From Actinomycetota bacterium (lineage in GTDB: Bacteria; Actinomycetota; Nitriliruptoria; Nitriliruptorales; Nitriliruptoraceae): a stretch of DNA of 38,644 nucleotides. Under the pieces are notes generated by a model. It was given only the letters and a program-made list of their open reading frames with translations, was not told the DNA's origin and did not search any database. The stretch is taken from positions 1-38,644 of the forward strand of contig JAFMLG010000010.1 of assembly GCA_017852335.1 (NCBI GenBank), written 5' to 3'. Both the position numbers and the translations under genes were made by a program. Shown in pieces: positions 17,038-27,232 of this stretch (the stretch's first letter is position 1; each line of letters opens with the position of its first letter).

Positions 17038-19191
17038 CTCGTCGGCCCCGACGGCCGGCAGCGCCACCACCACGACCGTCTGGCGGGCGTTCTCGAGCAG
17101 CCACTCGGTCCCGTGGCCGAGGAACGGGCGGTCGTCGACCGCCCGCAGGACCGTCCCGACGACCACGACGTCGGCCTGCCATGCCTCGGCCGCCCGCCCG
17201 AGCTCGTCCGCCGCCGCCGGCCCCTCGGCCACCGCGACCGTCAGGTCACGGACCCCGAACGCGGTCGCGGCGGTGCGGACCCGCGCCAGCTGGCGGGCGC
17301 CCGGCCCGTCCGGCTCCTCCCCCGCCCCGACCGCCGCCCCGGTGGCCGAACCGTCCCGCTCGCCCGACCGCTGCAGGACGTGGACCGCACGGACGCGACC
17401 GTCGAGCCGGTTCGCCAGTCCGAACGCGACCTCCTCGGCGGCCCGTCCGGCCACGGTCCCCGTGACGCCGACGAGGACGCGCCGCAGCGCCCGCCCGTCG
17501 AGGTCGGCCGCGTCGCGGACGCGCTCACCGCGCCGGACCAGCAGCAGCGGCACCGGGCAGGCGGCGATGACGCGCTGGATCGGCTCGGAGAGGCGGTGCG
17601 AGCCGCGGTAGTCGTCGTTGATCCCGAGCGTCACGACACCGACGCCGAGCCGGGCCTCGCGCAGGATCCGTCCGGCCGGATCGGTGTCCTCGACGTGGCG
17701 GACCTCGTGCCGGCGCGCGCCGAGGGTGCGGCGGACGTCCTCCAGGTCCGCCGGCTCGGCCCGGGGCGCGCGGACGCTGAGGACCCCGACGCCGGCCTCC
17801 GGTGGGAGCAGTCCGTCGAGGACGCGGGCCGCGACCGCGGAGTTCAGCCCGCCCCGCGTCGGGAGCAGCGCCGTCGTGGCGCCGGCCAGCACCGACCCGG
17901 CGAGCAGCTCCTCGCGGGCGAGCCGCGCGTCCTCCTCGGGAGCGGCCCGGAGCCGGCGGAGCACGGCCCGCAGCGTCGGGGGCGCGGCCATCGAGGTCAG
18001 CACCGCCAGCACGACGATGATGGCGTAGGACGCGGCGTTCAGCGCCCCGAGCGCGAGTCCGACGGCGGCCAGCACGATGCCCATCGCCCCGCGGACGTTC
18101 AGCCCGAGCCCGGCCGCGAGGCTCTCGACCGGCCGCATCCCGGCCAGCCGGCCCCCGATGACCGACCCGCCGAGCTTCGAGACCGTCGCGGCCCCGAGCA
18201 CGACCACGGTCCAGAACGCGGTCGTCGGCTCGAGCAGCGCGGCGAGGTCGACGTACAGCCCGGCCGTCGCGAAGAACACCGGCGCGAAGACGGCGGTGCT
18301 CAGCACCTCGACGGTCCGCCGGACGTCCGGCCGCTGGTACCGCGACCGTCCGAGCACCACCCCGGCGATCAGCGCGCCGAGGACCGCCTCGACGCCCATC
18401 GCCTGCGTGATCGCACCGAGGCCGAAGGTCACCAGGAGCGTCGAGGTCAGCGCCCCCGCGTACCCGCCGGACTCGCGGGCCCGCCGCAGCAGCAGGTCGG
18501 CGAGGCGCTGACCGACGGTCAGCGCCAGCACGACGAACAGGACCACCGCGGCGGCCCGGACCCCGAGCGCCCGCGCGTCGGCCCCACCCTCCGAGATCAG
18601 TCCGACGGCGACGCCGAGCAGCATCCATCCGACGATGTCGTTGACCGTCCCGGCCGCGACGGTCAGCTGCGCGAAGGAGCGGCGCATCAACCCCATGTCC
18701 GTCAGGATCTTCGCGACGACCGGCAGCGCCGTGACGCTGAGCGCGATCGCGACGAACACGGCGAACGTCAGCCGGTCGGCGGCCGGCCCCCGCAGGGTCG
18801 CCGGCATCACCCATCCGACGGCCAGCCCGACGGCGAGCGGGACGAGGAGGCTGCCGAGCGACAGCCCGACGAGCGGTCGGCCGAGCCGCCGGAGCAGCGG
18901 CAGGTCCGTCTCGAACCCGGTCACGACCAGCAGCAGCGCGATCCCGAGCCACGCGACCCCGAGCAGCAGCGCGCTCTGGACCCGATCGCCGGGGAACAGC
19001 GCGGCCGAGAGGTCCGGCAGGAGCCGCCCGAGGACGGTCGGGCCGAGGAGCACCCCGGCGGCCAGCTCGCCGACGACGCGGGGCTGACCGAGCACGCGCG
19101 CCACATGGCCGAGCCCGCGCGCGGCGGCGAGCAGCACGACCAGCTGCAGCCAGAAAAGAAGCAGCTCGTGCTCGGAGACCGGCGTCAGCAT
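17035..19191 (-). CDS. CPA-family cation/proton antiporter with two UspA domains
   Basis: A 718-residue protein. Residues 1-400 form a Kef/Nap-type exchanger of about 12 helices, with GQPRVVGELAAGVLLGPTVLG at the start, the helix-4 signature ALSVTALPVVAKIL and, in the ion-binding helix, N184-D185. N-D is usual in electroneutral exchangers, D-D in electrogenic NapA/NhaA (known for the families). Two universal-stress-like domains follow: about 430-545, ending in CPVPLLLVRRG, and about 560-715, with VLVGVTGTVAGRAAEE and VVVVGTVLR; they may sense nucleotides. It probably exchanges Na+ or K+ for protons. The ATG at 19191 has only a distant GGGAGG. It lies directly upstream of rhodopsin on the same strand, suggesting a link through the proton gradient. 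Confidence 0.86.
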   Translation of the reverse strand: MLTPVSEHELLLFWLQLVVLLAAARGLGHVARVLGQPRVVGELAAGVLLGPTVLGRLLPDLSAALFPGDRVQSALLLGVAWLGIALLLVVTGFETDLPLLRRLGRPLVGLSLGSLLVPLAVGLAVGWVMPATLRGPAADRLTFAVFVAIALSVTALPVVAKILTDMGLMRRSFAQLTVAAGTVNDIVGWMLLGVAVGLISEGGADARALGVRAAAVVLFVVLALTVGQRLADLLLRRARESGGYAGALTSTLLVTFGLGAITQAMGVEAVLGALIAGVVLGRSRYQRPDVRRTVEVLSTAVFAPVFFATAGLYVDLAALLEPTTAFWTVVVLGAATVSKLGGSVIGGRLAGMRPVESLAAGLGLNVRGAMGIVLAAVGLALGALNAASYAIIVVLAVLTSMAAPPTLRAVLRRLRAAPEEDARLAREELLAGSVLAGATTALLPTRGGLNSAVAARVLDGLLPPEAGVGVLSVRAPRAEPADLEDVRRTLGARRHEVRHVEDTDPAGRILREARLGVGVVTLGINDDYRGSHRLSEPIQRVIAACPVPLLLVRRGERVRDAADLDGRALRRVLVGVTGTVAGRAAEEVAFGLANRLDGRVRAVHVLQRSGERDGSATGAAVGAGEEPDGPGARQLARVRTAATAFGVRDLTVAVAEGPAAADELGRAAEAWQADVVVVGTVLRAVDDRPFLGHGTEWLLENARQTVVVVALPAVGADE

Positions 19192-19237
19192 CGGTACGGC
19201 GGCGCCTCCCTGCCGGGGCCCCGGGGGCCGACCGCGG

Positions 19238-20503
19238 TCAGGCGGTCTTCCCGCGCGGCAGCGACCGCGTCCGCGTCCGCGGGACGAGCGTCGGGTTGAC
19301 GCGGTCGCGCACGGTCGCGGCGTCGATGACGCACCGACCGACGTCCTCGCGGGAGGGCAGCTCGTACATCGTGCCGAGCAGGACCTCCTCGAGGATCGCC
19401 CGCAGCCCGCGGGCGCCGGTCCGGCGCAGGATCGCGAGGTCGGCGACGGCCTCGAGCGCGTCGTCGGTGAACTCGAGCTCGACGCCGTCCAGCTCGAAGA
19501 TGCGCTGGTACTGGCGCACGAGCGCGTTGCGCGGCCCGGTCAGGATCTCGATCAGGGCCGGCCGGTCCAGCGGGTCGACCGACGAGACGACGGGGAGCCG
19601 GCCGACGAACTCCGGGATCAGCCCGAACCGCACGAGGTCCTCGGGCAGGACGCCGCGGAGGAGCTCGCCGAGCTCGTCGTCGCGGACACCGCCGACCTCG
19701 GCCCCGAACCCGATGCCGCGCTCGCCCTGGCGCTGCTCGACGATGCGCTCCAGGCCGGCGAACGCCCCGCCGCAGATGAACAGGATGTTCGTCGTGTCGA
19801 TCTGGAGGAACTCCTGATGCGGGTGCTTCCGGCCTCCCTGGGGCGGGACCGACGCGACCGTCCCCTCCAGGATCTTGAGCAGGGCCTGCTGCACGCCCTC
19901 GCCCGAGACGTCCCGCGTGATCGACGGGTTGTCCGACTTCCGGGCGATCTTGTCGACCTCGTCGATGTAGATGATGCCGGTCTCGGCCCGCTTCACGTCG
20001 AAGTCCGCGGCCTGGATCAGCTTCAGCAGGATGTTCTCGACGTCCTCGCCGACGTACCCGGCCTCGGTCAGCGCGGTCGCGTCCGCGATGGCGAACGGGA
20101 CGTTGAGCAGCCGCGCCAGCGTCTGGGCCAGGAGGGTCTTGCCGGACCCGGTCGGACCCAGCAGGAGGATGTTGGACTTGGCCAGCTCGACCTCGTCCTC
20201 GTCACCACCGGCCCGGATGCGCTTGTAGTGGTTGTAGACGGCGACGGCCAGTGCCCGCTTCGTCGCGTCCTGCCCGACGACGTACTCGTCGAGGAACGCC
20301 GAGATCTCACGGGGCTTCGGGAGCTCGTCGAGGACCGGGACGGTGTCCCCCGCGAGCTCCTCCTCGAGGATCTCGTTGCAGAGCTCGATGCACTCGTCGC
20401 AGATGTAGACGCCGGGCCCGGCGATCAGCTTCTTGACCTGCTTCTGCGACTTGCCGCAGAACGAGCACTTCAGGAGCGCGTCGGCCTCGCTGAACTTCGC
20501 CAC
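19238..20503 (-). CDS. clpX: ClpX, unfoldase subunit of the ClpXP protease
   Basis: A 421-residue AAA+ protein. The N-terminal zinc domain uses four cysteines (CSFCGKSQ, then CDECIELC), Walker A is GPTGSGKT, Walker [11 protein letters not shown], and [13 protein letters not shown] is the sensor-2 region. ClpX recognises, unfolds and feeds proteins into ClpP. I chose GTG at 20503 ([12 protein letters not shown]), which has GGAGGAGG upstream; the open frame reaches further but reads clpP out of frame. A 110-base gap with its own TACCCT box separates it from clpP. Confidence 0.96.
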   Translation of the reverse strand: MAKFSEADALLKCSFCGKSQKQVKKLIAGPGVYICDECIELCNEILEEELAGDTVPVLDELPKPREISAFLDEYVVGQDATKRALAVAVYNHYKRIRAGGDEDEVELAKSNILLLGPTGSGKTLLAQTLARLLNVPFAIADATALTEAGYVGEDVENILLKLIQAADFDVKRAETGIIYIDEVDKIARKSDNPSITRDVSGEGVQQALLKILEGTVASVPPQGGRKHPHQEFLQIDTTNILFICGGAFAGLERIVEQRQGERGIGFGAEVGGVRDDELGELLRGVLPEDLVRFGLIPEFVGRLPVVSSVDPLDRPALIEILTGPRNALVRQYQRIFELDGVELEFTDDALEAVADLAILRRTGARGLRAILEEVLLGTMYELPSREDVGRCVIDAATVRDRVNPTLVPRTRTRSLPRGKTA

Positions 20504-20554
20504 CCGCGCCCTCCTCCGCGGCGGTGCGGACCCCGTCGGGGCGGCACCGCGCCG

Positions 20555-20560
20555 AGGGTA
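20555..20560 (-). promoter_or_regulatory. Candidate -10 box TACCCT for clpX
   Basis: TACCCT(C) on the minus strand, 52 bases before the clpX GTG. The same heptamer precedes clpP, tig, tRNA-Pro and tRNA-Gly. Confidence 0.45.
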
Positions 20561-20613
20561 ACGGGGGCGGACCGACGGACCGGCACGGCTCCCCGGGACG
20601 CCGTCGGTCCGGG

Positions 20614-21255
20614 TCAGGCCGCCGAGACGGCGCCCTGCGCGGCCTTCCGGCTGGAGATGACGGCGTCGATGAGGCCGTACTCCTTCGCCTGCTCGGCGCT
20701 GAGGATGAAGTCGCGGTCGGTGTCCTCGCGGATCCGCTCGACCGTCTGCCCGGTCTTCTCGGCGAGGATGCCGTCCAGCAGGTCGCGCATGCGGAGGATC
20801 TCGGCGGCCTGGATCTCGATGTCGACCGACTGCCCCTCGGCGCCACCGGAGGGCTGGTGCAGCAGCACGCGCGAGTTCGGGAGCGCCAGCCGCTTCCCCT
20901 TCGTCCCCGCGGCCAGGAGGACGGCCGCCGCGGAGGCGGCCTGACCCATGCAGATCGTCTGGACGTCGCACTTGATGAACTGCATCGTGTCGTAGATCGC
21001 GAACAGCGCCGTGATCGAGCCGCCCGGCGAGTTGATGTAGATCGCGATGTCCTTGTCCGGGTCCTCGGACTCGAGGTGGAGCAGCTGGGCCATCACGACG
21101 TTCGCGACCCCGTCGTCGACCGGGGTCCCCAGGAACACGATCCGCTGCTGGAGCAGGCGCGAGTAGATGTCGAACGCCCGCTCGCCGCGGTTGGTCTGCT
21201 CGATGACCGTCGGGATGATGTAGTTCATCGACGGCACGTCGACGACGTCGCGCAC
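20614..21255 (-). CDS. clpP: ClpP, serine protease subunit
   Basis: A 213-residue protease subunit with an intact catalytic triad: S108 in MGQAASAA, H133 in VLLHQPSGG, and D182 in [10 protein letters not shown]. It assembles into the barrel that degrades substrates delivered by ClpX or ClpC. I chose GTG at 21255 because GGAG lies five bases before it; the in-frame ATG at 21228 (MNYIIPTV) has no Shine-Dalgarno, but could be the processed N-terminus. Many actinobacteria carry adjacent clpP1/clpP2; only one copy is here. Confidence 0.95.
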   Translation of the reverse strand: MRDVVDVPSMNYIIPTVIEQTNRGERAFDIYSRLLQQRIVFLGTPVDDGVANVVMAQLLHLESEDPDKDIAIYINSPGGSITALFAIYDTMQFIKCDVQTICMGQAASAAAVLLAAGTKGKRLALPNSRVLLHQPSGGAEGQSVDIEIQAAEILRMRDLLDGILAEKTGQTVERIREDTDRDFILSAEQAKEYGLIDAVISSRKAAQGAVSAA

Positions 21256-21302
21256 GGTGGCTCCGATCGGGGCGCCCGGGTCGCTGCGGCGGGCACCGAC
21301 CG

Positions 21303-21308
21303 AGGGTA
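21303..21308 (-). promoter_or_regulatory. Candidate -10 box TACCCT for clpP
   Basis: TACCCT(C) on the minus strand, 47 bases before the clpP GTG, in the 118-base gap after tig. Confidence 0.45.
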
Positions 21309-21373
21309 GCCACGCCGACCGGGCCGCCCTCCGGGGACCGGTCCGACCTGCGCCGGTCCGCCGCAGCGCCGGC

Positions 21374-22792
21374 CTACGCCGACGCGTCCGCGGCGTCCGC
21401 GGCGTCCTCGACCCCCGCGTCGTCCGCGCCGCCCTCCTCCGGCGCGGGCTCGGCCGCGGCCAGCCCGAGCTCGCGGAGGGTGGCCTCGTCCGGCCCACCG
21501 TCGACCTCGGCCGCGGCGACGACGGCGTCGATGGCCTTGCGACGCAGCACGTCACCGACGAGCGCCGGCAGCGTGCCCTGGTCGCGCACGAGGCGGGCGA
21601 CCTCGGCGGGCTGCATGCCGTGCTCGGCGGCGAGGCGGCCGATCTCGGCGTCGACGTCCGCCGACTGGACGGTCAGCTCGAGGCGACGCGCCAGCGCGTC
21701 CAGGACGAACTGCGAGCGGAGCATCCGCTCGGACTGCTCTCGCAGCTGCTCCTCGTGCTGCTCGCGCGAGGTCCCCTCGAGGGCCAGCAGCTCGTCGAGG
21801 GTCCCCCCGAGCCGCTCCGCCTCCTCCCCGAGGCGGGTCATCCGCTCGGCGACCGTGTCCGAGAGCAGCGTCGGGGGGACCGGGACCTCGTGCCGGGCGA
21901 CGTACGCCTCGGCCACGACGGCCCGCAGCTGGTGACGGCCCTCGAGGACGCGGCGGCGCAGCAGCGAGGCGCGGACGTCGGCCCGCAGCTCGTCGAGCGT
22001 GTCGAACCCGCCGGCGCTGTCCGCGAAGTCGTCGTCGAGCTCGGGCAGCCGCTTCTCGCGCACGTCGTGGACGGTGACCGTGAACGCCGCGGTCGCGCCG
22101 CCGTGCTCGGGGTAGCCCTCGGGCAGCTCGTCGTCGTAGGTCAGGACGTCCCCGGCCGTCGCACCCAGCACGCGGCGGTCCAGCTCGGGCGTGACGCCGC
22201 CGGACCCGACCTCGTACAGCGCGCCCTCGACGCTGCCGCCGTCGACGACGGCGCCGTCGACCTCGACCCGGAGGTCGATGGTGACGAGGTCACCGGCCGC
22301 CGCGTCGCGGTCGACGACCACGACCTCGGCGAACCGCTCGCGGAGCTGCTCGACCTGGGCGTCGACGTCGGCGTCGGGGACCTGCCACTCGGGGTGCGTG
22401 ACACGGAGGTCGTCGAGCTCGGCCGGGACGATCTCGGGTCGGACCTCGACGGTGGCGGTGAAGGCGCAGCCCTCCCGCTCGTCGAACCGCTCGACATCCA
22501 CCTCGGGCCGCGCGACCGAGTCGAGCGACTCGCCCTCCAGCGCCTCGACGTAGTACTCCTGGAGCGCCCCCTCCAGCGCCGCCTGCGCGATCGCGCCGAG
22601 CCCGACCTTCTGCTCGACGATCGGCCGCGGCGCCCGTCCCGGCCGGAAGCCGGGGATGCGCAGGTCCTTCGAGAGGGTGCGCGCCGCGCGATCGAACGCG
22701 GTGCGGACCCGCTCCGGCGGGGCCTCGACGGAGAGACGGACGCGGACCTCGTCGAGGCGCTCGACGGTGGTCGTCACGGGCGGGGTCGTCAC
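21374..22792 (-). CDS. tig: Trigger factor, ribosome-bound chaperone and prolyl isomerase
   Basis: A 472-residue protein. The ribosome-docking motif is [11 protein letters not shown] near residue 50. The FKBP-type isomerase domain follows (about 155-245, [14 protein letters not shown]), then the helical C-terminal chaperone domain rich in Glu/Arg/Leu. It binds nascent chains at the ribosome exit. The last 35 residues are acidic and Ala-rich. GTG at 22792 is preferred, though the upstream ribosome site is weak; another GTG lies at 22777. The order tig-clpP-clpX is the usual bacterial arrangement, but each gene here has its own upstream box. Confidence 0.94.
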   Translation of the reverse strand: MTTPPVTTTVERLDEVRVRLSVEAPPERVRTAFDRAARTLSKDLRIPGFRPGRAPRPIVEQKVGLGAIAQAALEGALQEYYVEALEGESLDSVARPEVDVERFDEREGCAFTATVEVRPEIVPAELDDLRVTHPEWQVPDADVDAQVEQLRERFAEVVVVDRDAAAGDLVTIDLRVEVDGAVVDGGSVEGALYEVGSGGVTPELDRRVLGATAGDVLTYDDELPEGYPEHGGATAAFTVTVHDVREKRLPELDDDFADSAGGFDTLDELRADVRASLLRRRVLEGRHQLRAVVAEAYVARHEVPVPPTLLSDTVAERMTRLGEEAERLGGTLDELLALEGTSREQHEEQLREQSERMLRSQFVLDALARRLELTVQSADVDAEIGRLAAEHGMQPAEVARLVRDQGTLPALVGDVLRRKAIDAVVAAAEVDGGPDEATLRELGLAAAEPAPEEGGADDAGVEDAADAADASA

Positions 22793-22828
22793 GGGGCTGC
22801 CGTTCGGGGCGGGGACGCGGGCCGGCGG

Positions 22829-22834
22829 AGGGTA
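22829..22834 (-). promoter_or_regulatory. Candidate -10 box TACCCT for tig
   Basis: TACCCT(C) on the minus strand, 36 bases before the tig GTG at 22792. tRNA-Pro starts divergently at 22901, with its own TACCCT on the other strand. Confidence 0.45.
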
Positions 22835-22885
22835 GGCGCGGCCCGCCCGCCCGGGCGCCGGCCGGGGACGCGGGGACCGCGGGCC

Positions 22886-22891
22886 TACCCT
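22886..22891 (+). promoter_or_regulatory. Candidate -10 box TACCCT for tRNA-Pro
   Basis: TACCCT(C) ends exactly nine bases before the first base of the tRNA, as at tRNA-Gly. The spacing suits initiation at or just before the mature 5' end. Confidence 0.5.
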
Positions 22892-22900
22892 CGCGCGGCC

Positions 22901-22974
22901 CGGGGTGTGGCGCAGCCAGGTAGCGCACCTGCTTTGGGAGCAGGGGGTCGCCGGTTCGAATCCGGCCACCCCGA
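22901..22974 (+). tRNA. tRNA-Pro (anticodon TGG)
   Basis: A 74-base cloverleaf. The acceptor stem is CGGGGTG / CACCCCG with discriminator A at 22974. The anticodon stem CCTGC / GCAGG encloses loop TTTGGGA with anticodon TGG at 22935-22937, reading CCN proline codons. The T arm is GCCGG-TTCGAAT-CCGGC. CCA is not encoded. Confidence 0.96.
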
Positions 22975-22993
22975 CGGGCCCCGCCGCGGCCCG
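22975..22993. terminator. Stem-loop between convergent tRNA-Pro and hibernation-factor gene
   Basis: Perfect 6-bp arms (CGGGCC / GGCCCG) around a 7-base loop begin right after the tRNA and lie 16 bases past the end of the opposing gene. It could serve both strands. No T tract. Confidence 0.4.
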
Positions 22994-23009
22994 GGACGGC
23001 GCACCGCGC

Positions 23010-23333
23010 TCACCGCCGGCGCGCGCCCTCCCGCCGCGTCACGTACCGGTTCAGCAGCCGGACGAGGTCGTCGCGCACCTCGACGAGGGCGCGGTCGACG
23101 TCCGTCTCGTACGACGTCGCGACCTGATGCGGCGCACCGGAGATCCAGCACTCGAGGACGGTCCGCTGCGCCGGGGAACCCCGGTCCTTGACGGAGAGGA
23201 GCAGCTCGACCTGGTCGGGCCGCCAGTGCTCGAGCCGCCGTTCGAGCCGGCCGAACAGCAGCGCCTCGAGGCGCTCGCGCTCGTGCTCGTGGAACTCCGC
23301 GGTGATGCGGAGGCGTGCCGCGTAGACGGACAT
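23010..23333 (-). CDS. Short S30AE / ribosome hibernation factor-like protein
   Basis: A 107-residue protein: MSVYAARLRITAEFHEHERERLEALLFGRLERRLEHWRPD resembles in pattern the beta-alpha-beta fold of the S30AE (RaiA/HPF) family, which binds the 30S decoding region and stops translation under stress. The match is by pattern and size, not by an unmistakable motif, and the long C-terminal dimerisation tail of actinobacterial HPF is absent. The ATG at 23333 has AGGAGGT five bases upstream. It is transcribed alone, divergent from the malic enzyme and convergent with tRNA-Pro. It could instead be an unrelated small protein of similar fold. Confidence 0.6.
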   Translation of the reverse strand: MSVYAARLRITAEFHEHERERLEALLFGRLERRLEHWRPDQVELLLSVKDRGSPAQRTVLECWISGAPHQVATSYETDVDRALVEVRDDLVRLLNRYVTRREGARRR

Positions 23334-23355
23334 CGCCGACCTCCTGACGCCGTCC

Positions 23356-23361
23356 ACGCTA
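23356..23361 (-). promoter_or_regulatory. Candidate -10 box TAGCGT for the hibernation-factor-like gene
   Basis: TAGCGT on the minus strand, 22 bases before the ATG at 23333. The same hexamer precedes the genes at 26014 and 34472. Confidence 0.4.
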
Positions 23362-23436
23362 ACGAGCGACCCCGTCCGCGCGACGGGGACCCCGGACCCC
23401 GACGGGTGGGCCGAGGGTCCCACGACGGCGCCGGAG

Positions 23437-23442
23437 TAGCCT
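23437..23442 (+). promoter_or_regulatory. Candidate -10 box TAGCCT for the malic enzyme
   Basis: TAGCCT on the plus strand, 56 bases before the ATG at 23499. The same hexamer is upstream of mreB and valS. Confidence 0.4.
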
Positions 23443-23498
23443 CCGCTGCCGCCCGGTGCCGCTCCCCCGCCGCGCACCGCTCCCGGACGGGAACGACC

Positions 23499-24938
<1,440 letters not shown>

Positions 24939-24960
24939 TCGGCCGGGACCGCCCCGGAAG

Positions 24961-24966
24961 TACCCT
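24961..24966 (+). promoter_or_regulatory. Candidate -10 box TACCCT for tRNA-Gly
   Basis: TACCCT(C) ends nine bases before tRNA-Gly, matching sequence and spacing at tRNA-Pro. Confidence 0.5.
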
Positions 24967-24975
24967 CGGGGCTCC

Positions 24976-25047
24976 GCGGGTGTAGCTCAATGGCCAGAGC
25001 TCCGGCCTTCCAAGCCGGTGATGCGGGTTCGATTCCCGTCACCCGCT
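24976..25047 (+). tRNA. tRNA-Gly (anticodon TCC)
   Basis: A 72-base cloverleaf: acceptor GCGGGTG / CACCCGC with discriminator T, D arm beginning GCTC, and anticodon stem CCGGC / GCCGG around loop CTTCCAA, giving TCC for GGA/GGG codons. The T arm is CGGG-TTCGATT-CCCG. CCA is not encoded. Confidence 0.96.
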
Positions 25048-25065
25048 CCGCGGCACCGGCGCGGC

Positions 25066-25872
25066 TCAGCCCAGCAGCGACCGCATCCGCTTCTCGATGA
25101 GGTGCACCGCCCGCCGCGGCGCGATCCGGCTGAGCAGGTTCATCAGCTTCGCGTCGCGCCCGACGTAGATGTGCAGGCGACCGGCCTCCATCCCGTCGAC
25201 GAGGATGCGGGCGGCGTCCTCGGCGGAGGTCGTCGGGAAGCCGCGCCCGGCCTCCTCGGCGGCCGCCCCGCCGGGCGCCGCGACACCGGAGTTCGCGGTG
25301 ATCTCCGTCGCGACCGCGCCGGGCAGGACGACGCTGACCTCGACCGACGTGCCGATGCACTCGGCGTACAGGCCCTCGGTCAGCAGCTTCACCGCGGCCT
25401 TGCTCGCGCCGTACACGCTCTGCCCGGGGACCGGCAGGTACGCGCCCATCGACGAGACGTTGACGAGGTGGGCGGCGGGCCGCTCGAGCAGACCCGGGAG
25501 GAACGCGCGGTCGACGTTCAGCGTCCCCTCGAGGTTCACGCGCAGCACCCGGTCGATCGCGGCGTCGTCGAGGTCCTTCAGCCGGACGAACGGCTGGATG
25601 ATGCCGGCGACGTGGACGAGGCCGTCCACCGGTCCCAGCGCCGCCTTCACCCGCGCGGGCAGGGCGGCCATCGCCGCCGCGTCACCGACGTCGCCCTCGA
25701 ACGTGACGAGCCGGTCGCCCGCCGCGGCGAGGCGGGCGGTCCCGGCGAGGCCGTCCGGACGCAGGTCGACCGCGGCCACGCGGGCCCCGCGGCGGAGCAG
25801 CTCGAGCACGACCTGCCGTCCGATGCCGGCGCCGCCGCCGGTCACGACCAGGACCTTCCCGTCCACGCGCAC
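25066..25872 (-). CDS. Short-chain dehydrogenase/reductase
   Basis: A 268-residue classical SDR. The NAD(P) motif is T11-G-G-G-A-G-I-G18; D61 in EGDVGD and N113 complete the fold, and the catalytic set is S141, Y154, K158 (Y-G-A-S-K). The C-terminal region (about 210-268, RRAVHLIEKRMRSLLG) is basic and may contact membrane. The substrate cannot be read from sequence. The open frame has an ATG at 25887, but no ribosome site precedes it; its second to fourth codons themselves form GGAGGAG six bases ahead of a GTG at 25872, which I take as the true start. It is convergent with tRNA-Gly. Confidence 0.88.
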   Translation of the reverse strand: MRVDGKVLVVTGGGAGIGRQVVLELLRRGARVAAVDLRPDGLAGTARLAAAGDRLVTFEGDVGDAAAMAALPARVKAALGPVDGLVHVAGIIQPFVRLKDLDDAAIDRVLRVNLEGTLNVDRAFLPGLLERPAAHLVNVSSMGAYLPVPGQSVYGASKAAVKLLTEGLYAECIGTSVEVSVVLPGAVATEITANSGVAAPGGAAAEEAGRGFPTTSAEDAARILVDGMEAGRLHIYVGRDAKLMNLLSRIAPRRAVHLIEKRMRSLLG

Positions 25873-25986
25873 CGGCCACTCCTCCATCGCGAGGGGACGA
25901 GCATCGCGACCCCGCCCGACCGGCGCCACCGCCGGAGGTCCGACGTCGGCGGGACCGACGGCCCCGGGGACGCGCTGACGCGGACC

Positions 25987-25992
25987 TAGCGT
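25987..25992 (+). promoter_or_regulatory. Candidate -10 box TAGCGT for the membrane protein gene
   Basis: TAGCGT on the plus strand, 21 bases before the GTG at 26014, with GGAGGT (26003-26008) between. Confidence 0.4.
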
Positions 25993-26013
25993 CCGGGCGG
26001 ACGGAGGTCGGCG

Positions 26014-27216
26014 GTGGACGGGTCGGACGGGGCGGCGCTGGCCGCCGAGTCGGCGCGCCTGCGCGCGGTGGGGCTGAGCGCGGACGAGGCCGACCTCATC
26101 GCCCGACGACGGCTGACCGGGTCCGGTCCGGCCGCGCGCGCCGACGGCCTCGCCACGGCGGTCGTCCTCGCGGTGACGGCCGGTGCGGCGGTCCACCTCG
26201 TACGGCTGGGCGGGGACGCGCTGGGGCTCGACGACGGTGCCCTCCTCCGGCTGGTCCCGCTGCTGCTGGTCCCCGGCCCCGTCGTCCTCCTCGCGCTGCG
26301 CCGCGGCGCGTCGCGCCGGACGTGGGCGGGTCTGGTCGCGGCGCTCGTCGCGGTCGGCCTGGCCGCCGCCGCGGTCCCCCACCGGCCCGGGTCCGACGCC
26401 GAGGTGCTCGCGGCCCTGCACCTCCCCGTCGTCGCCTGGAGCGTGGTGCTGGCCGCCCACGCCGGCGGCCGCGTGCGCGACCTCGCGGCCCGCGTCGCCG
26501 CGGTGCGGTTCACCGGCGAGGTCGCCGTCCTGTACGTGCTGTTCGCGCTGGGCGGTGGCGCGCTGCTCGGCCTGACCGCCGGACTCCTCGGCGCCGTCGG
26601 GATCGACGCCGAGCCGCTGGCCGAGTGGGTGCTCCCGGCCGGCGCGGCCGGCGCCGTCGTCGTCGCCGCCTGGCTCGTCGAGACCCGGCCGCGCCTCGGT
26701 GCCGGGATCGCGCCGATGCTGGCCCAGGTCTTCACCCCGCTGCTCGCCGTGACGGTGGCCGGCGTCGCCGTGGTGTATGCCGTCGGGTCGGGCGGCCGGT
26801 TCGATCGGGACGTCGTGGCGCTGCTCGACGTGCTGCTGGTCCTCGTCGTCGGACTGGCCGTGTACGGCCAGGTCGCCCGGGATCCGGACCGGGCCCTCAA
26901 CCCGGGCGTGGGCTGGGACGACCGCCTGCGCCTCGCGACCGTGGTGCTCGCGGTGCTCCTGGACGTCGGCGTCCTCGTGGCGACGCTGGGGCGCCTCTCG
27001 GGGCTCGGCGTCACGCCGAACCGCATCGCGGCCGTCGGGCTGAACGCGGTGCTGCTGGTCGTCCTCGTCGGCACGGCCGTCCGGCTGACGGCGGCCGTGC
27101 GCGGCCGGGGCCCGATGGCGGCCGTCGAGCGGTGGCAGGCCGCGTCGCTCCCGGCGGTCGTGGTCTGGGCCGCCGTCGTCCCGGTCCTGCTGCCCCTGCT
27201 GCCCGTCGCCGGCTGA
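26014..27216 (+). CDS. Polytopic membrane protein, possibly DUF4153-like
   Basis: A 400-residue protein. The first 40 residues are soluble and helical (RLRAVGLSADEADLIARRRL), resembling the prefix helices found on some permease-like proteins. About ten to eleven hydrophobic helices follow. The passage LGVTPNRIAAVGLNAVLL near residue 335 recalls a conserved segment of DUF4153 proteins, the only family hint I see. Function is unknown. The GTG at 26014 has a strong GGAGGT five bases upstream. It is divergent from the SDR and followed by tRNA-Arg 30 bases after the stop. Confidence 0.7.
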   Translation: MDGSDGAALAAESARLRAVGLSADEADLIARRRLTGSGPAARADGLATAVVLAVTAGAAVHLVRLGGDALGLDDGALLRLVPLLLVPGPVVLLALRRGASRRTWAGLVAALVAVGLAAAAVPHRPGSDAEVLAALHLPVVAWSVVLAAHAGGRVRDLAARVAAVRFTGEVAVLYVLFALGGGALLGLTAGLLGAVGIDAEPLAEWVLPAGAAGAVVVAAWLVETRPRLGAGIAPMLAQVFTPLLAVTVAGVAVVYAVGSGGRFDRDVVALLDVLLVLVVGLAVYGQVARDPDRALNPGVGWDDRLRLATVVLAVLLDVGVLVATLGRLSGLGVTPNRIAAVGLNAVLLVVLVGTAVRLTAAVRGRGPMAAVERWQAASLPAVVVWAAVVPVLLPLLPVAG

Positions 27217-27232
27217 GGACGGCCGCGCGGCG

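Noticed and set aside
19213-19224. A 12-bp perfect palindrome CCGGGGCCCCGG between the antiporter and clpX
   Set aside because: It has no loop unless four central bases unpair, leaving only 4-bp arms. Base composition alone makes such runs likely, so I do not list it as terminator or operator.
16160-22792. A horizontally acquired island around the rhodopsin
   Set aside because: Base composition, start codon use and promoter-like boxes match the neighbours, and no integrase, transposase, attachment repeat or tRNA junction flanks the rhodopsin-antiporter pair.
25048-25064. A weak stem-loop between tRNA-Gly and the SDR gene
   Set aside because: Only 5-bp arms around seven bases, no T tract; too little to call a terminator in such GC-rich DNA.
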